From NCBI GenBank assembly GCA_023678885.1, contig CM043012.1:14544036-14608035 (forward strand): a stretch of DNA of 64,000 nt, given 5' to 3'. Shown here piece after piece: positions 12,001 through 23,058 of the stretch; position 1 is the stretch's first letter; each line of letters starts with the position of its first letter. The stretch comes from Pogostemon cablin (taxonomy: Eukaryota; Streptophyta; Magnoliopsida; Lamiales; Lamiaceae). The notes beneath the pieces are model-generated. The model saw nothing but the letters and a program-made list of their open reading frames with translations, was not told where the DNA came from and did no database searches. The position numbers and the translations under genes are program-made.

Positions 12001-13564
12001 AAAGGCAATACAGAGTGTAGCTGCTATGACCGTAAATCAGAAACAAGAGTTGCTTGATTTGCAAAGGATGGGTGTGGAGATCATTCAGGAAGGATCGTTG
12101 GAAGCAAGGATGGCAGCTCTGACACTTCGACCAACTTTGATGGATAAGATTCGACAAAGCCAACAAGAGGATAAGTTGTTTGACAAGATAAAGAATGATA
12201 TCAGCTCTGGAAAGTCTTCTGACTTCCAATTAGGAGATGATGACGTGATTCGTTATGGAGGTCGATTATGTCTACCTGAAGTGAATGACATTCGAAAAGA
12301 AGTGATGGCAGAAGCTCATTCAACACCCTACTCTGTACATCCAGGAGCTACTAAGATGTATAGAGATTTGAAGGCACATTATTGGTGGCCAGGGATGAAG
12401 AGAGATGTTGCTCGATATGTGGAGCAATGTTTGACTTGTCAGCAAGTCAAAGCCGAGCATCAGAGACCAGCAGGAACTTTGCAGCCTTTATTTATTCCAG
12501 AATGGAAGTGGGAGAATATCACGATGGATTTTGTTATCAGGCTACCGAAGACAGTGAAAGGTCAAGATGCCATTTGGGTTATTGTGGATCGATTGACTAA
12601 GTCAGCTCATTTTCTTCCTATTAGCTCTACGTATTCCATGGATCGTTATGCCCAACTATATATACAAGAGATTGTCAGACTCCATGGAGTACCACTTACC
12701 ATTGTGTCAGACAGAGATACGAGATTCTTGTCTGCTTTCTGGAAGAGTTTACATAAGGCGTTGGGGACACAGTTATCTTTCAGCACAGCATTCCATCCAC
12801 AGACAGATGGTCAATCAGAGCGTACAATACAAATCTTGGAGGATATGCTCAGAGCGTGTGTGTTGGATTTTCAAGGTCAGTGGAGTAAATTTTGGCCTTT
12901 GATAGAGTTCTCGTACAATAACAGTTATCAGTCTACTATCGGGATGGCTCCATATGAAGCATTGTATGGGAGGAAGAGTATATCTCCAGTTCATTGGGAT
13001 GAAGTTGGAGAGAGGAAACTTTTGGGTCCAGACTTGATTCGTGAAATGTCAGAAGCTGTTACCCACATACGAGAGAAGATGAAAGTTGCTCAAGATCGGC
13101 AGAAGAGTTATGCAGACAAACGGAGGTAAGAATTAGAATTTGAAGTGGGTGGTCAGGTATTTCTGAAAGTATCTCCAATGAAGGGGATAATGCGGTTTGG
13201 AAGGAAAGGGAAACTCAGTCCAAGATATGTTGGTCCGTTCACTATCATTGAGAGAGTTGGCAATGTTGCCTATAAATTGGAGTTACCAGCATCGATGTCT
13301 AGAGTACATGACGTGTTTCATGTATCTGTGTTGAGGAAGTATGTTCCAAATCCATCTCATGTTCTCAGGCAGGAACCAGTTGAGTTGAAAGAAGATTTGA
13401 GTTATGAGGAGGTACCAGTTGAGATCTTGTGGCGAGAAGTGAAGAAGCTCAGAAATAAAGAAATACCATTAGTAAAAGTATTATGGAGGAACTAGTTAGT
13501 TGAGGAAGCCACTTGGGAAAGAGAGGATGAGATGATGACTAAATACCCAGACCTCTTCAGGTAA
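9051..13564 (+). pseudogene. gag-pol polyprotein, multiply disrupted
   Basis: Reading starts at ATG 9051. Gag (9051-9857) has the retrotransposon gag core (WLRTVENMSQYSRI, GHWWDTI). A CCHC knuckle CYTCGEKGHVTTTCP follows near 10040-10085. Protease has DSGATHSF near 10220. RT (10703-11347) has the FIDDILIYSK catalytic box; DLRSRYHQ and MPFRLTNAP each show Arg where the family has Gly. RNase H follows (YSDASKNGLG), then integrase with an HHCC zinc module (HPGATKMYRDLKAHYWW, CLTCQQ) and the D,D,E core (TMDFVIRLPK, VSDRDTRF, HPQTDGQSER). A chromodomain-like end terminates at TAA 13562-13564. In-frame stops lie at 9573, 10501, 11345, 13127 and 13493. Frame changes lie near 9835-9857 and 10703-10749. 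Overlapping ORFs on other frames are shadows. Confidence 0.9.
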
Positions 13565-13590
13565 GTAAATTTCGAGGACGAAATTTTTAT

Positions 13591-13603
13591 AAGGTGGGGA
13601 GGA
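13591..13603 (+). other. Polypurine tract
   Basis: AAGGTGGGGAGGA lies directly before the 3' LTR start, the usual site for plus-strand priming. Confidence 0.85.
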
Positions 13604-15570
13604 TGTGATACCCAAGCTTCTCACTACTCATGTGCCAATATAATTTAATTTTTGTTATGTGCATTTTATAATTATGTGATAATTATTTTTACATTTTAAT
13701 TATCTTTACATTTTATTTGATACATACGTGATAAACATGGTGACAATATGTGAATATATGGGTACATAAATATTTACGTGCATTAATTTGGATATATGAG
13801 TAAATTATTTTATGTGTATAAACACTTTATTTAATTATTAAATATAGCACGTGTTTTCATAATAATAATATAATAATATATATATATAGTCAAAAGTTGC
13901 TGCATTTGTGATTGATGGATGATTAGGCATGCATGGCTGCTGAATTTCAACCGTGAGTTTTATTAAAAAAAAAAAACTCAAAAGTTTTTGGCAGCCAAAT
14001 TTGAATGCATGCATGGCTGCAAATCAGCCGTCATTTTAAATAAAAAAAATTTGGTCAGCCACCTCTTTTCCCCTTGCTTATATATACCTCATATTCCAAA
14101 TCATTCAGCAATAAAAAAAAGAGAGAGAGAGAGAAGAAAGGGAGAGAGAGGAGAGAGAGAAGAAAGGGAGAGAGAGGAGAGAGAGAGGAAGAAGAGAAAG
14201 AGAAGAGGGAGCGCGCCAGAACGTGCGTGTCGCAGCGAATTAGTTACAGTTCTTTACGGGGTTTATAATACTGTCGGAATCCAGGTAAGTAGAAGTCCAA
14301 CTACAATGCATAAACATGTTGATTGTGAATTATTTGTAATTAATATGTGATAATTATATTATGGATTATTTGTAATTAGTTTAATTACGATATGAATTAT
14401 TTGAGATTAATTTGTTATACAAGCTGTGTATTTATGTGATTTGGAGAAAGTAGGGTTCATATTTAACAATAGTATTTGTAAATTATTTGTGATAATTTTG
14501 TGATACAAGTTGTGAATCCATGTGATTGGAAATAATATTATTATCCTATATAGATCGGTGTAATTGGAAACTTTTGCAAATATATTTGTATGGTTTGAGA
14601 AAATATTGGTTATAAGGATCTTTGGGATCCAAGATGAAGTTCTTATTCCAAAAAGAGATCCGTGTGATCCAAGTTGAAGTGGTTTTTTTATAAATGAATC
14701 TATGTGATTGAGGTGAAGTTATTATTTCAGAAGTGGATTTGTGTGAATTGAAATTAAGTTGTTACTTTATTGTGATTAAATGTTGATATTGATATTGTAA
14801 ATAATTTATGATGCACATTTAATTGTTCTGGGTGCATACCATGCATAAACATGAAAAGTGTTTTCCTCAAAATTAATAAGATACTAATGGTGTGTGCGGC
14901 CACTATATATGTATCTCTGTCAGGGTTCGAAAAAATCGTTTCCGATATTTTTATTAGAGGTTCGGAAAAATCGTCCCCACCACTTTGCCAGAGTTCGGAA
15001 AAATCGTTCTCGGCACTATTTTCGAGTTTGGAAAAATCGTCCCCATTGAGCTCATTTGGGGTGCATATCATAAGTGTGTCGTGGGGATCCTGGAACGTGA
15101 ACAGTTTTCAAAATAAAAGAGATCAATTAGAAAAAATTAGGAAATAGGCGATAGAGAACTAGATGCATTTTCATGCACGGACATGCATGATTTCTACTTA
15201 CTGAGATTTTTATCTCACTAGTTTATGCATTGTAGGCGAGAGTGTTGATGATTGAGTTTGTGATGTGACTGTGCAAGCTGTGGAGCTCCTTCAAGGTTTT
15301 GAGCGGATGTACATAGATGACGACCTGTTGGGCTAGGCCGTGGGTTTATTTTGTTTCCGTTGATGTTTTGGTTGTGTAATATAATAAGTATTATCGCGAG
15401 TTTGTCTGGTTTGAAGTGGTATCAGAAACCAGTCACGCAGGTTGAACTGGTGTGATGGTGTTGGTTATAAACATATTATGTGAAAAAAAAATTATATACA
15501 GGTTTTTATAATGATGATGTTTATGTTAAATAGTATTTGAATTATAAGTTGTGTAAGGTGGGTCGTGTCA
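13604..15570 (+). repeat. Gypsy 3' LTR
   Basis: Near-identical to the 5' LTR from TGTGATACCC to GTGTCA. It is slightly longer because the GA-rich tract (about 14113-14210) has extra repeat units. It is followed by TAATC. Confidence 0.92.
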
Positions 15571-16405
15571 TAATCACTATACAATAACCGCGACACGTAA
15601 TTCAGTTTTTATTTCTTTGATTCTCAATGGGTGAGATTTAATTAATAAATCAATAAGCTTAGTGAGTTGGAAGACAGTATTATCTTTTGTTGTGTTGTTG
15701 ATTGTAGAAGGAATCTGTGTCCTAATAAATTAGGTTGATGATTTCCCTTTGAAAAGCTCATAAGGGTTATCGTGTAAACCCTAAAGGTGGATTTAATCTG
15801 ACATGGTAATAAGGTTGATTGAAACTAATCTTGGAATTAGAGATTAATTAATTAAGTTGTCAGTAACTCATTTAATTAGTGGACATTGAATAAATTAAAT
15901 ACAGGAGGATAAACAGAATCATAATAAGAAGAGTCATAACATGATATGGGAGAACGGTGGTAGTGCATACAATAATATTTTTTTAGTTGACTGAATTATT
16001 ATTAATAAAATTAAGTCGTGTTTTGGGCTAAACATAATGTATCTAAGCCCATTGGAAGGCCTAACCTAACTTCTTCTATTAGTCTTTGATGTAGCCTTAA
16101 ATAAGTCATCTCATTAGTCTTATAAATAATTATACACGATTTTACTAAGAGTAATAGTAAGGAGAGAAAGATTCCTGCAACACCCAAAATTTCGAAACCT
16201 AATTATGATATTTTTTTGGCGGACGAAAATAAAAAAGAGAGGATATAGATTGAGATTATTTAGAGGATCGTCGCATGCACGACGCCTAGACGAGACATAG
16301 AAATACAACAGAAGATCTAGAGGTTGTTCTTCATTTCTTCAGATCATCTTTTCCATGCAGTCTACAATGAAAGGTAATACTTTTGTCTTTTCCGCTGCGT
16401 TTGAT
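15571..16405 (+). repeat. Old Copia LTR, second part
   Basis: Continues the LTR interrupted at 6933. TAATCACTATACAATAACCG corresponds, in reverse complement, to bases around 35070-35090 of the Copia LTR at 34-35 kb. Further landmarks in the same order are the TGGGTGAGATTTA stretch, the AGAAGGAATC stretch, TAATTAGTGGACATTGAATA and GGTAATAC. Similarity fades at about 16405, before the expected CA end, so the 3' end is lost or very diverged. Confidence 0.75.
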
Positions 16406-18049
16406 ATTTATGGATCTCGAAAGAGTTACGCTGGTCATAAGATCGATCACCATAGATAAAATTATGTACAACTTTGCTTCATATGATTTAAGAGAATAAC
16501 TCATTCAAAAACTATAGAATATGTTGGGAAAAAATGAGAATTTAATATTTCACTTGCAACTTTATCAAGATCACCCATATTCACAATTTTTAGCTACTCT
16601 ATTGTAGTGAAACACCTAACCACTCTTACAACATATAACTCGGTCGTTTACCCTAGCAATTTGAATGAGGATGTTAAAACCATCCTAGGGTGCAGAGTTT
16701 GTTATTGTGTGCATAGTTCGATACAATTTCAATCAATTCATCCTCCATAAGAAACTCCATCTACGTATTGAATTTCAAAAAAATAAATTTAATAGACCGA
16801 TACATTGAGACAATTGAGGAGTACAAAAGGAAAAGGAGAGGAGATTGAACCTTTAAAGCGAATAATGTGAATTATGGGTATCAAATAACGTATTCGCATA
16901 TACATAGTCGGTGCAATGATGGAGAATTCTGGAATACCACATATAGGTTGTAAAATAAGCATAAAAAATACACAAATACCACAGTTTCTCTATGAAATTA
17001 ATTTCATCAATTGGTTCTAATTGGTAAGGAATCAATTAAGGTTTATCACAGAACATTAAGAAGAAGCGGCCAACATTGAGAAGAAGCATGCCAAAAGGAA
17101 TGAATACGCTAAATTTAAAAATGGTAAGAGCGTACAACCTTAAAGAGGTTTAGATCTGAAGATGTCTACTGCTGTGACACCTTTACCTAAACCCTATAAA
17201 AATTTTGAAAAAATTATTAGATTGAGAAAGAAAATAAAAACAAATGAAGAAGATGCAAATTCTAACAGTTCAAGTGGATAGATGGGGTAATGTTTACCTT
17301 TGTCGATGATAAAAGTTCTTGATCTGCAAAAATATATCAAAGAATTAGAGAACTCTCAAATTATTTTTAGGGTTGAGAATGGCTACCATAGAATAGGTTT
17401 TAGATAGTTTTGTTCAAAAGACAATTAAAATCGAAATTAAATCATAAAGTCTACTTATATCTTATTAAAGGCACCAAAAATAATAATTACAAAATAAAAT
17501 AAAATGTTAAATAATTAGAATCACTAAAATGCGTAAGAAATTGACAACTCAACCTTAAATTACCTTTAGATGACATGTCAGCATAAAAAACTGTCAAATA
17601 GTATACTTAAGAGTGTATTAATGCATGATAAAACGTAGAATGAACTCTAAACTCTATTGTTTCCTAACGAATGCCGAAAAATAGACAACTCAAATACATT
17701 GATTCTTCTTAAGAATATCGTAAAAGAGATAAAAGAGAAAACTCTCATTTTCATTCATCCAATTCTACTCCCTTAAAATATCAATATGAACTCCAATTTT
17801 TAGATTAAAAAACCCCAAATCAAATCATACAGACATCCAAATTAAGGATGTCAAAGCCCAACAAATCTTTTCATATGAGATCATATCTGAAGGCATCAAA
17901 AGGGAATATTTCATAATATTCAATGCTTCCTGCATGTATAAATAAGATCCTTGAGTTATTCATTTTCTAGACAATAAAATCATTATCTACGAAGATTAAA
18001 CATTTCAAATTTGTCTCAATTTCTCTTAAAATTCTTCAAAGAGAATTAA
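16406..18049. other. Intergenic sequence without a recognisable gene
   Basis: AT-rich. Only short unconvincing ORFs (for example 16853-17035 on the minus strand). No terminal repeats or domains recognised. Confidence 0.45.
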
Positions 18050-18960
18050 TAGAGAACAACCTTTAGTTTGAGATCAAGATGTGAAACCCCTTCAATTCAG
18101 CATTCTTCCAGTTCAAGATCAGTGTTGAAACCTTTGAATTGGTCTTCATGGTGAATATTCACCAATCTAAGAGTATCATCCATTCTTAGATAAGGTGCGA
18201 AACCCTCTGGTCTGAAATCAAGATGCAAAACCTCTTGAATCCAGCATTCTTTCGGTATAAGAACAAAGTGAGAAAACTCTTAATTTTTCTTCAAGTTCTT
18301 CAAGGAAAATCAATCCATGAACACCTTTGGTTTGAGATTAAAGTTTGAAACCCCTCTAATCTAGCGTTCTTTCCGTTTGAGATGAAGATATGAAACCCCT
18401 CAGATTAAATGTTCTTCAAGTCAAGTTTTGCAGCATTATTTATGGTTTCAATGGCGTTCTTCAAGTTAGGTTTAGTCTAGTATGCGGCGTTCTCCGTCGA
18501 GTCAAAATGTTCTTCAAGTCAAGTTAAGCAACATTCTTCTTGGTGTCAGCGACGTTTTTCAAGTTTAATGGCGTTCATCTCAAAAAGCACCAGTTTGATA
18601 TCTAATCAAATCGACGGCATCCTTCATGGTGTTAAAAACATTTGTCATGTTCAACGACGATGTTCTTTATGGAGTCAATAGTGTTCTTCAAGTTCAATGA
18701 AAGCGTTCTTTGTGAAGTCCATTATGTTCTTCAAGTTCAACGATGTTCATCACAGAAAGTTCAAGATTCGACGTTTGTACCCAGATCAATGTGCTTAATC
18801 CCTCTGATTCGATGTTTCCTCAAGTCAAAAATTTTTTGCGTTCTTCGTGATGTTAATGACATTCTTTAAAGCTCAAATATGTTTATCACAGAAAGCTCTA
18901 AGTTCAACTTTTGATTCGAACAGATGTTCGACGTTTTCGAATAAACGTTATCAAGCTTCG
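18050..18960. repeat. Degenerate short-unit repeats
   Basis: Two word families recur irregularly. One pairs GAGATCAAGATGTGAAACCCC with a following CAGCATTCTT (about 18068, 18218, 18330 and 18379). The other is GTTCTTCAAGTT (about 18409-18760, many copies). The spacing is too irregular for a simple tandem array. It could be the tandem-rich part of an old LTR. No coding capacity is seen. Confidence 0.55.
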
Positions 18961-19680
18961 AATATAAGCTCAGACAAGTTTCATCCGAGTATCTATCTCT
19001 GAAGGGGCTAAAACTTGCGTGTCCCCAAATCCTGCATTTTCCGAAAGGTATACCCTTTAGTATAAGAAAGTTTACCCTTTTTTTTTTGAAAAAATTATTT
19101 TTTAATCAAATATTTATACTATTCATATTTCAATGATCTTTTCAATGAAAAAAATTATACTCTCTTACTAATTAAAGTGTATACTCTTTATAACAAAATT
19201 ATTTATATTTATACACTTTGTGCACTCAGAGACACAAGAGACCAACTCTTTCATAAATTGAAGATGTCAAACTTGAGAAGAATTAGATATTGATCGAAAT
19301 TTGCTTTTTTTATGAATTATTATTGTAATTTATTTAAATTGATCAATTTGTTTCATCTTCTTTAATTAGAATGATACCCACATTACACAATCTTCTTTAA
19401 AATTATGTAATTATGTTAAGTACATATTAATAGTAATTTTGGGAGTGTATGTATTGGTGAATTAGCTTTTTTAATTAATGAAAATTGTACCAATCAGATT
19501 AGGTTTTAGATTGGAATCTCAACTGTTGCCTAATTTACTCCACTATTATATCACCCTAATTGCCCCATGTGCTACCTAAGCTTCAATTTTCATTAATATA
19601 ATCACCCAAGAAAAAAGGTACAATTAACATGACGGGGAGCCAGACAAGAAAGATAACGGACTTGTCAAACGGCGTTAACG
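18961..19680. other. Intergenic sequence upstream of the JAZ gene
   Basis: AT-rich with T and A runs. No gene or element end was recognised. Confidence 0.4.
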
Positions 19681-19736
19681 CCCGTGACAACTTGCAAAGC
19701 AACACGGAACGTACACCGCCTTCGTGATGCTAATAA

Positions 19737-19742
19737 CACGTG
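19737..19742. promoter_or_regulatory. G-box in the JAZ promoter
   Basis: CACGTG within the palindrome AACACGTGTT, about 320 bp upstream of the JAZ start codon. MYC2-type bHLH factors are known to bind such boxes in JAZ promoters and give jasmonate induction with feedback. Function at this site is inferred from sequence and position only. Confidence 0.55.
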
Positions 19743-19953
19743 TTTGAATTTCCATTACTTTTTTCTCCAAATAAATTTAATATTAATTAATAATAAAAAA
19801 GTCTGTTTAGTCATACGGTTGTTTGGCACAGCAGCTGACTGTCGGGTGCTGCTAATTTGTGCAGACACCACACAATCCTCGTGCTCTTTTTTTCCACTCC
19901 TACCCCCCCCCACTCCACCCACCCACCCCTCTCTCCTCACGTCATTGTATTTG

Positions 19954-19960
19954 TATATAA
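19954..19960 (+). promoter_or_regulatory. TATA box of the JAZ gene
   Basis: TATATAA about 100 bp before the start codon, preceded by a C-rich pyrimidine stretch (19900-19940). The position fits a transcription start near 19985-19995. Confidence 0.6.
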
Positions 19961-20062
19961 CCCACCGCTCTTTGCCCCATCTCATTTCATCTCCATTTTT
20001 AAATGCAAAATATTCCTCTAAGCGTAGACTCCACCATCTAGTGATTCTGTGACCGGAGAGAG

Positions 20063-21533
20063 ATGGTTTCCTCTGAAATTGTTGATTCCGGCAGGTTCTC
20101 CGGCGGGAGATCCAACTTCTCGCACACTTGTAGCCTTCTGAGCCAGTATTTGAAGGAGAAGGGCGGTTTTGGGCAACTCACCCTAGGGTTAACTCCCGAC
20201 TCCGAATCCAAAGGTTTTTTTATTTCTTCTTTCCTTTTTTGAGATTTTTTTTGGCTTATTTTGTCATCTCTCAGTTCCTAGATTTTGTTCCTAATTTGAT
20301 TTCGTTTTGCTGTTTGGATGATTGATGTTTAACTGTTTCTAATCTGTGGAATATTGAGCAGGTGCGCCGACGGAGACGATGAATTTGCTTTCGATGATTG
20401 AGAAACCGAATCAGAGTACGGGTTCCACGAACAACCACGCGCCGCCGTCTGTGTTTCCCGCCGGTGGAGATGAAAATCGGAATATGTCAGATCTCAGGTA
20501 AATGAGTGTTGTTTTCGTTACGATTTAACGGCCGTCGGAATTTTGCATTCGCTAACTGGTGGTTTTTGTGGTCGCAGCGGCTTGAAGCCGGGGGTGGCGA
20601 CTGCGCCGTTGACGATATTCTAGGCGGGCAGGTTATTGTTTTCGATGACTTTCCGGCGGATAAGGCCAAGGAAATCATGGCGTTAGCGAGCAAGTCAAGC
20701 GCCACCAACGCCGCCTTTGCTCCGCCACAAGCGTTGCCAAGCCCCGCCGAGTCCACCACCACAGCCGCTTTCGGAATACAGGCGCATCCACCCCACTCTA
20801 CTCAGCCGCCCCTTGATTCTGGTAGGCCGTAAATCAATTTTTAATTGAATAAATAAATTATAATTACAAACTTAAATCAACTACATATAAATTCTCCATT
20901 AATTTATTCTTTTTTCCTTTTCTTTTGTTGCAGATTTACCCATTGCGAGGAAAAATTCTTTAGCCCGTTTCCTGGAGAAAAGAAGAGACAGGTACGATTA
21001 TTTCACCTGTTAATTTGATTGATGTCTTACTAAATTGAATTCTAATATGGTATTTTAATTTTAATATTATCATTACTACATTTTAGGAGTAACATGTATG
21101 TAATATTTTAAACTTCATTTATTACTAAAAATATTTTATTATATTTGCAAAATACTTAATAAACTAGGTTAAAAGATCATTTTTCTTAATCTGTGCCTAG
21201 GCACCGAGTTACGAAATTAAAGAAAACTCATTTATTGAGTTACTTCAGTAGAATTTTTAAATAATTTGCTATTTTAAATAGTAAATAAGATAGGAGTAGT
21301 ATAAATTAAGGGAGGGGACGGTAATAATTTTGAAATTTTGAATTTAAATATTTTGTGGCAATTCTTCTGATGGAAAGTATGCAGATACAAAATTAATTCT
21401 GGGTAATTATTATGACAGGATCACAGCAAATGCGCCGTACCCGGCGGTGAAGCAGGCGGTGCCACCGCCTAATGCGGAGGCGTGGCTAGGATTTGGTGGT
21501 GCTCAGCCTCCCAACCAGATTCATCGCCACTAA
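20063..21533 (+). CDS. JAZ: JAZ/TIFY10-type jasmonate repressor gene, frameshifted in the TIFY motif
   Basis: Five exons with GT/AG borders: 20063-20213, 20362-20497, 20578-20821, 20934-20991 and 21419-21533. JAZ proteins are nuclear repressors that hold MYC factors and recruit NINJA/TOPLESS until jasmonate-Ile and COI1 trigger their degradation. Residues 19-32 (FSHTCSLLSQYLKE) match the N-terminal MYC-binding region of JAZ1-type proteins, followed by LTLGL (39-43). Exon 2 gives MNLLSMIEK. Exon 3 should hold TIFYGG, but the sequence is ATA TTC TA GGC GGG: one base of the Tyr codon is missing. The upstream frame therefore reads TIF then stop TAG at 20621-20623, after 110 residues. Downstream, in the shifted frame, GGQVIVFDDFPADKAKEIM and a full Jas motif (LPIARKNSLARFLEKRRDR, then ITANAPYP) remain intact. 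Either a recent mutation or a sequence error explains this. Family identity is firm; the exact member (JAZ1/2/3-like) is not. Confidence 0.92.
20621..20623 (+). other. Premature stop from a 1-base deletion in the TIFY Tyr codon
   Basis: The family motif T-I-F-Y-G-G needs a TAC or TAT codon before GGC GGG. Here only TA is present, so the frame reads TAG. The coding match resumes immediately in the next frame. No nearby alternative GT/AG pair that repairs the frame was evident by eye. Confidence 0.85.
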
Positions 21534-21821
21534 TCATTACAAGAAAAGGATCGTTAGCATATTAATATGTTATTATTTTGCTTCATTAATTAGTAGTATA
21601 CAGTGACCTGATTAACTTGTATTAGAAGGCATTTTTGCCTCAGTAATTATTAGCGTAGCGAGTTCAATTTCTAAACACCCATCTATTAATTTCTATGACA
21701 AATTCATCTTATTATATCTTACACGCTACTCCCGTCTAGTCTAGGGAAAGTCTTCCAATTTAGTGAAGTTTAAGAAATTACTAGTGTTTTTTTAGTAACT
21801 TGTCTTATAGCCTTCTAAATA
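21534..21821. other. JAZ 3' UTR and downstream flank
   Basis: AT-rich sequence after the stop codon. Several AATAAT/ATTAAT-like words could serve polyadenylation, but none is decisive. Confidence 0.4.
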
Positions 21822-21907
21822 CTCGTCCCGTTATAACGTACGCGTTTGCTTTTTATATGTAGATTAAGGGATATAATATTTTAATGTGTAGTGAGGTGAG
21901 AGAAATA

Positions 21908-22816
21908 CTCCTTTCGTTCGTCCTTTCCTTACGTTTTGTTTTTTGCACGGAGATTAATGAATATAATATTTTAATGTGTATTGAGATGAGAGAAATAATA
22001 ATTTAATGTAAAGTGAGTAAATGTATTAGTGGGATGTGTGTAGGGGTGTGCACGGTGTGGTTTTGCGATTATTTTGACAAAATTTAAATTGCATTGTAGT
22101 ATGCAGTTCCGGTTTGACAATTATATTTAAATTGTGGTTTATCAAATAAAATTTATAATGCGATTTTTTGCGGTTTTGCGGTTTGACGGTTAAAAATTAA
22201 TATATTACGTAACAATATAATACATATGGATGTATAAAAAAAATAAATACGTGTACATGCTTAATTTAAAATGTTCTTCACTCTTAGAAATAAAATATTA
22301 TAACAATTATCAAATTAGATAATGGGATATCAAAGATATGAAATTATAATATGAACTCCATAACCAACTCAAATAATATAATCTTTGTGACATAAAACAA
22401 ACTTTTATCAAAATTATTTCTCAATCCAAATTAGTGTATATCTTTTTACCTTTTCAATAATATATAATTATATATGTATACATAATTTATATATAAGATT
22501 AAATATATTTATAATTTAAATAATAGAGTGCGGTGTATTTTTAGATGAAAATCAAAATTGCACCATTCAAGCAGTGCGGTTTTCTCCAATAAAATTAGCC
22601 TCGATTTTGGTGAAAAACACTAAATACGGTGAAATGCGGTGCGGCCCGATCGGTTTTTGCGGTTTTAAAAAATTGTTGCCCACCCCTAGATGTGTGGGTT
22701 CATAGAGAGAGAAGTAATTAATTTATGTGGGTCTCATATGCTAAAAAAGAAAATATAACAATTAGGATAGGACGCCCAAATGAAAATATGTAACCACTAG
22801 GATGAGACGGAGGGAG
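21908..22816. mobile_element. Stowaway-type MITE nested in another, itself carrying an hAT element
   Basis: The left end CTCCTTTCGTTCGTCC and inverted right end CTCCCTCCGTCTCATCC are flanked by TA (21906-21907, 22817-22818). Removing the hAT element at 22041-22688 and one copy of its 8-bp duplication leaves a normal MITE of about 250 bp. Confidence 0.75.
22041..22688. mobile_element. hAT-type MITE with perfect 8-bp duplication
   Basis: The left end TAGGGGTGTGCACGGTG and inverted right end TAGGGGTGGGCAACAAT are flanked by GATGTGTG at 22033-22040 and 22689-22696. The 648-bp interior is rich in GCGGTTTTGCGGTTT words and encodes no protein. Confidence 0.88.
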
Positions 22817-23058
22817 TAATATTTTAATATATAGTGGGTACATATATTAGTATGACACATGGACCCATGAAGAGATAATTAATATGGGTGGGACCTATTT
22901 ACCAAAAAGGAAAATGCACACCTTATATTAGGACGGAACAAAATAAAAAAATGCATACGTTTTAATGGGAAGGAGGGAGTAATAAGTAGGTACTCGTGTT
23001 AGATAAGTAACACTATTAAAAATATAATATTAAAAGGTTTTTTTTTTTGAATTTTTTA

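Larger units (their letters stand above)
6934..15570 (+). mobile_element. Ty3/gypsy chromovirus LTR retrotransposon (Tekay/Del-like)
   Basis: Complete structure: 5-bp TAATC duplications, LTRs of about 1.95 kb that begin TGTGATACCC and end GGGTCGTGTCA, a primer-binding site at 8890-8901, gag, protease, reverse transcriptase, RNase H, integrase, a chromodomain-like tail, and a polypurine tract at 13591-13603. Domain order RT-RH-INT is that of Ty3/gypsy. The C-terminal module (PVEILWREVKKLRNK, then EEATWEREDE) is the chromodomain of plant chromoviruses, and long LTRs suit the Tekay/Del clade. The coding region has several stops and frame changes, so this copy is not autonomous. The two LTRs look very similar by eye, so insertion seems fairly recent compared with its surroundings. 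Confidence 0.92.
21822..22979. mobile_element. Outer Stowaway-type MITE, interrupted by a second one
   Basis: The left end CTCGTCCCGTTATAACGTA and the inverted right end CTCCCTCCTTCCCATTAAAA share the CGTACGC/CGTATGC block, with TA on both sides (21820-21821, 22980-22981). The element is split by the MITE at 21908-22816. The bases on either side of that insert join into an ordinary MITE of about 250 bp. Confidence 0.65.

Noticed and set aside
20506..20832. A continuous 108-codon ORF across JAZ intron 2 and exon 3
   Set aside because: It starts in the intron and only enters the right frame after the deletion. It is a by-product of the JAZ exon, not a separate gene.
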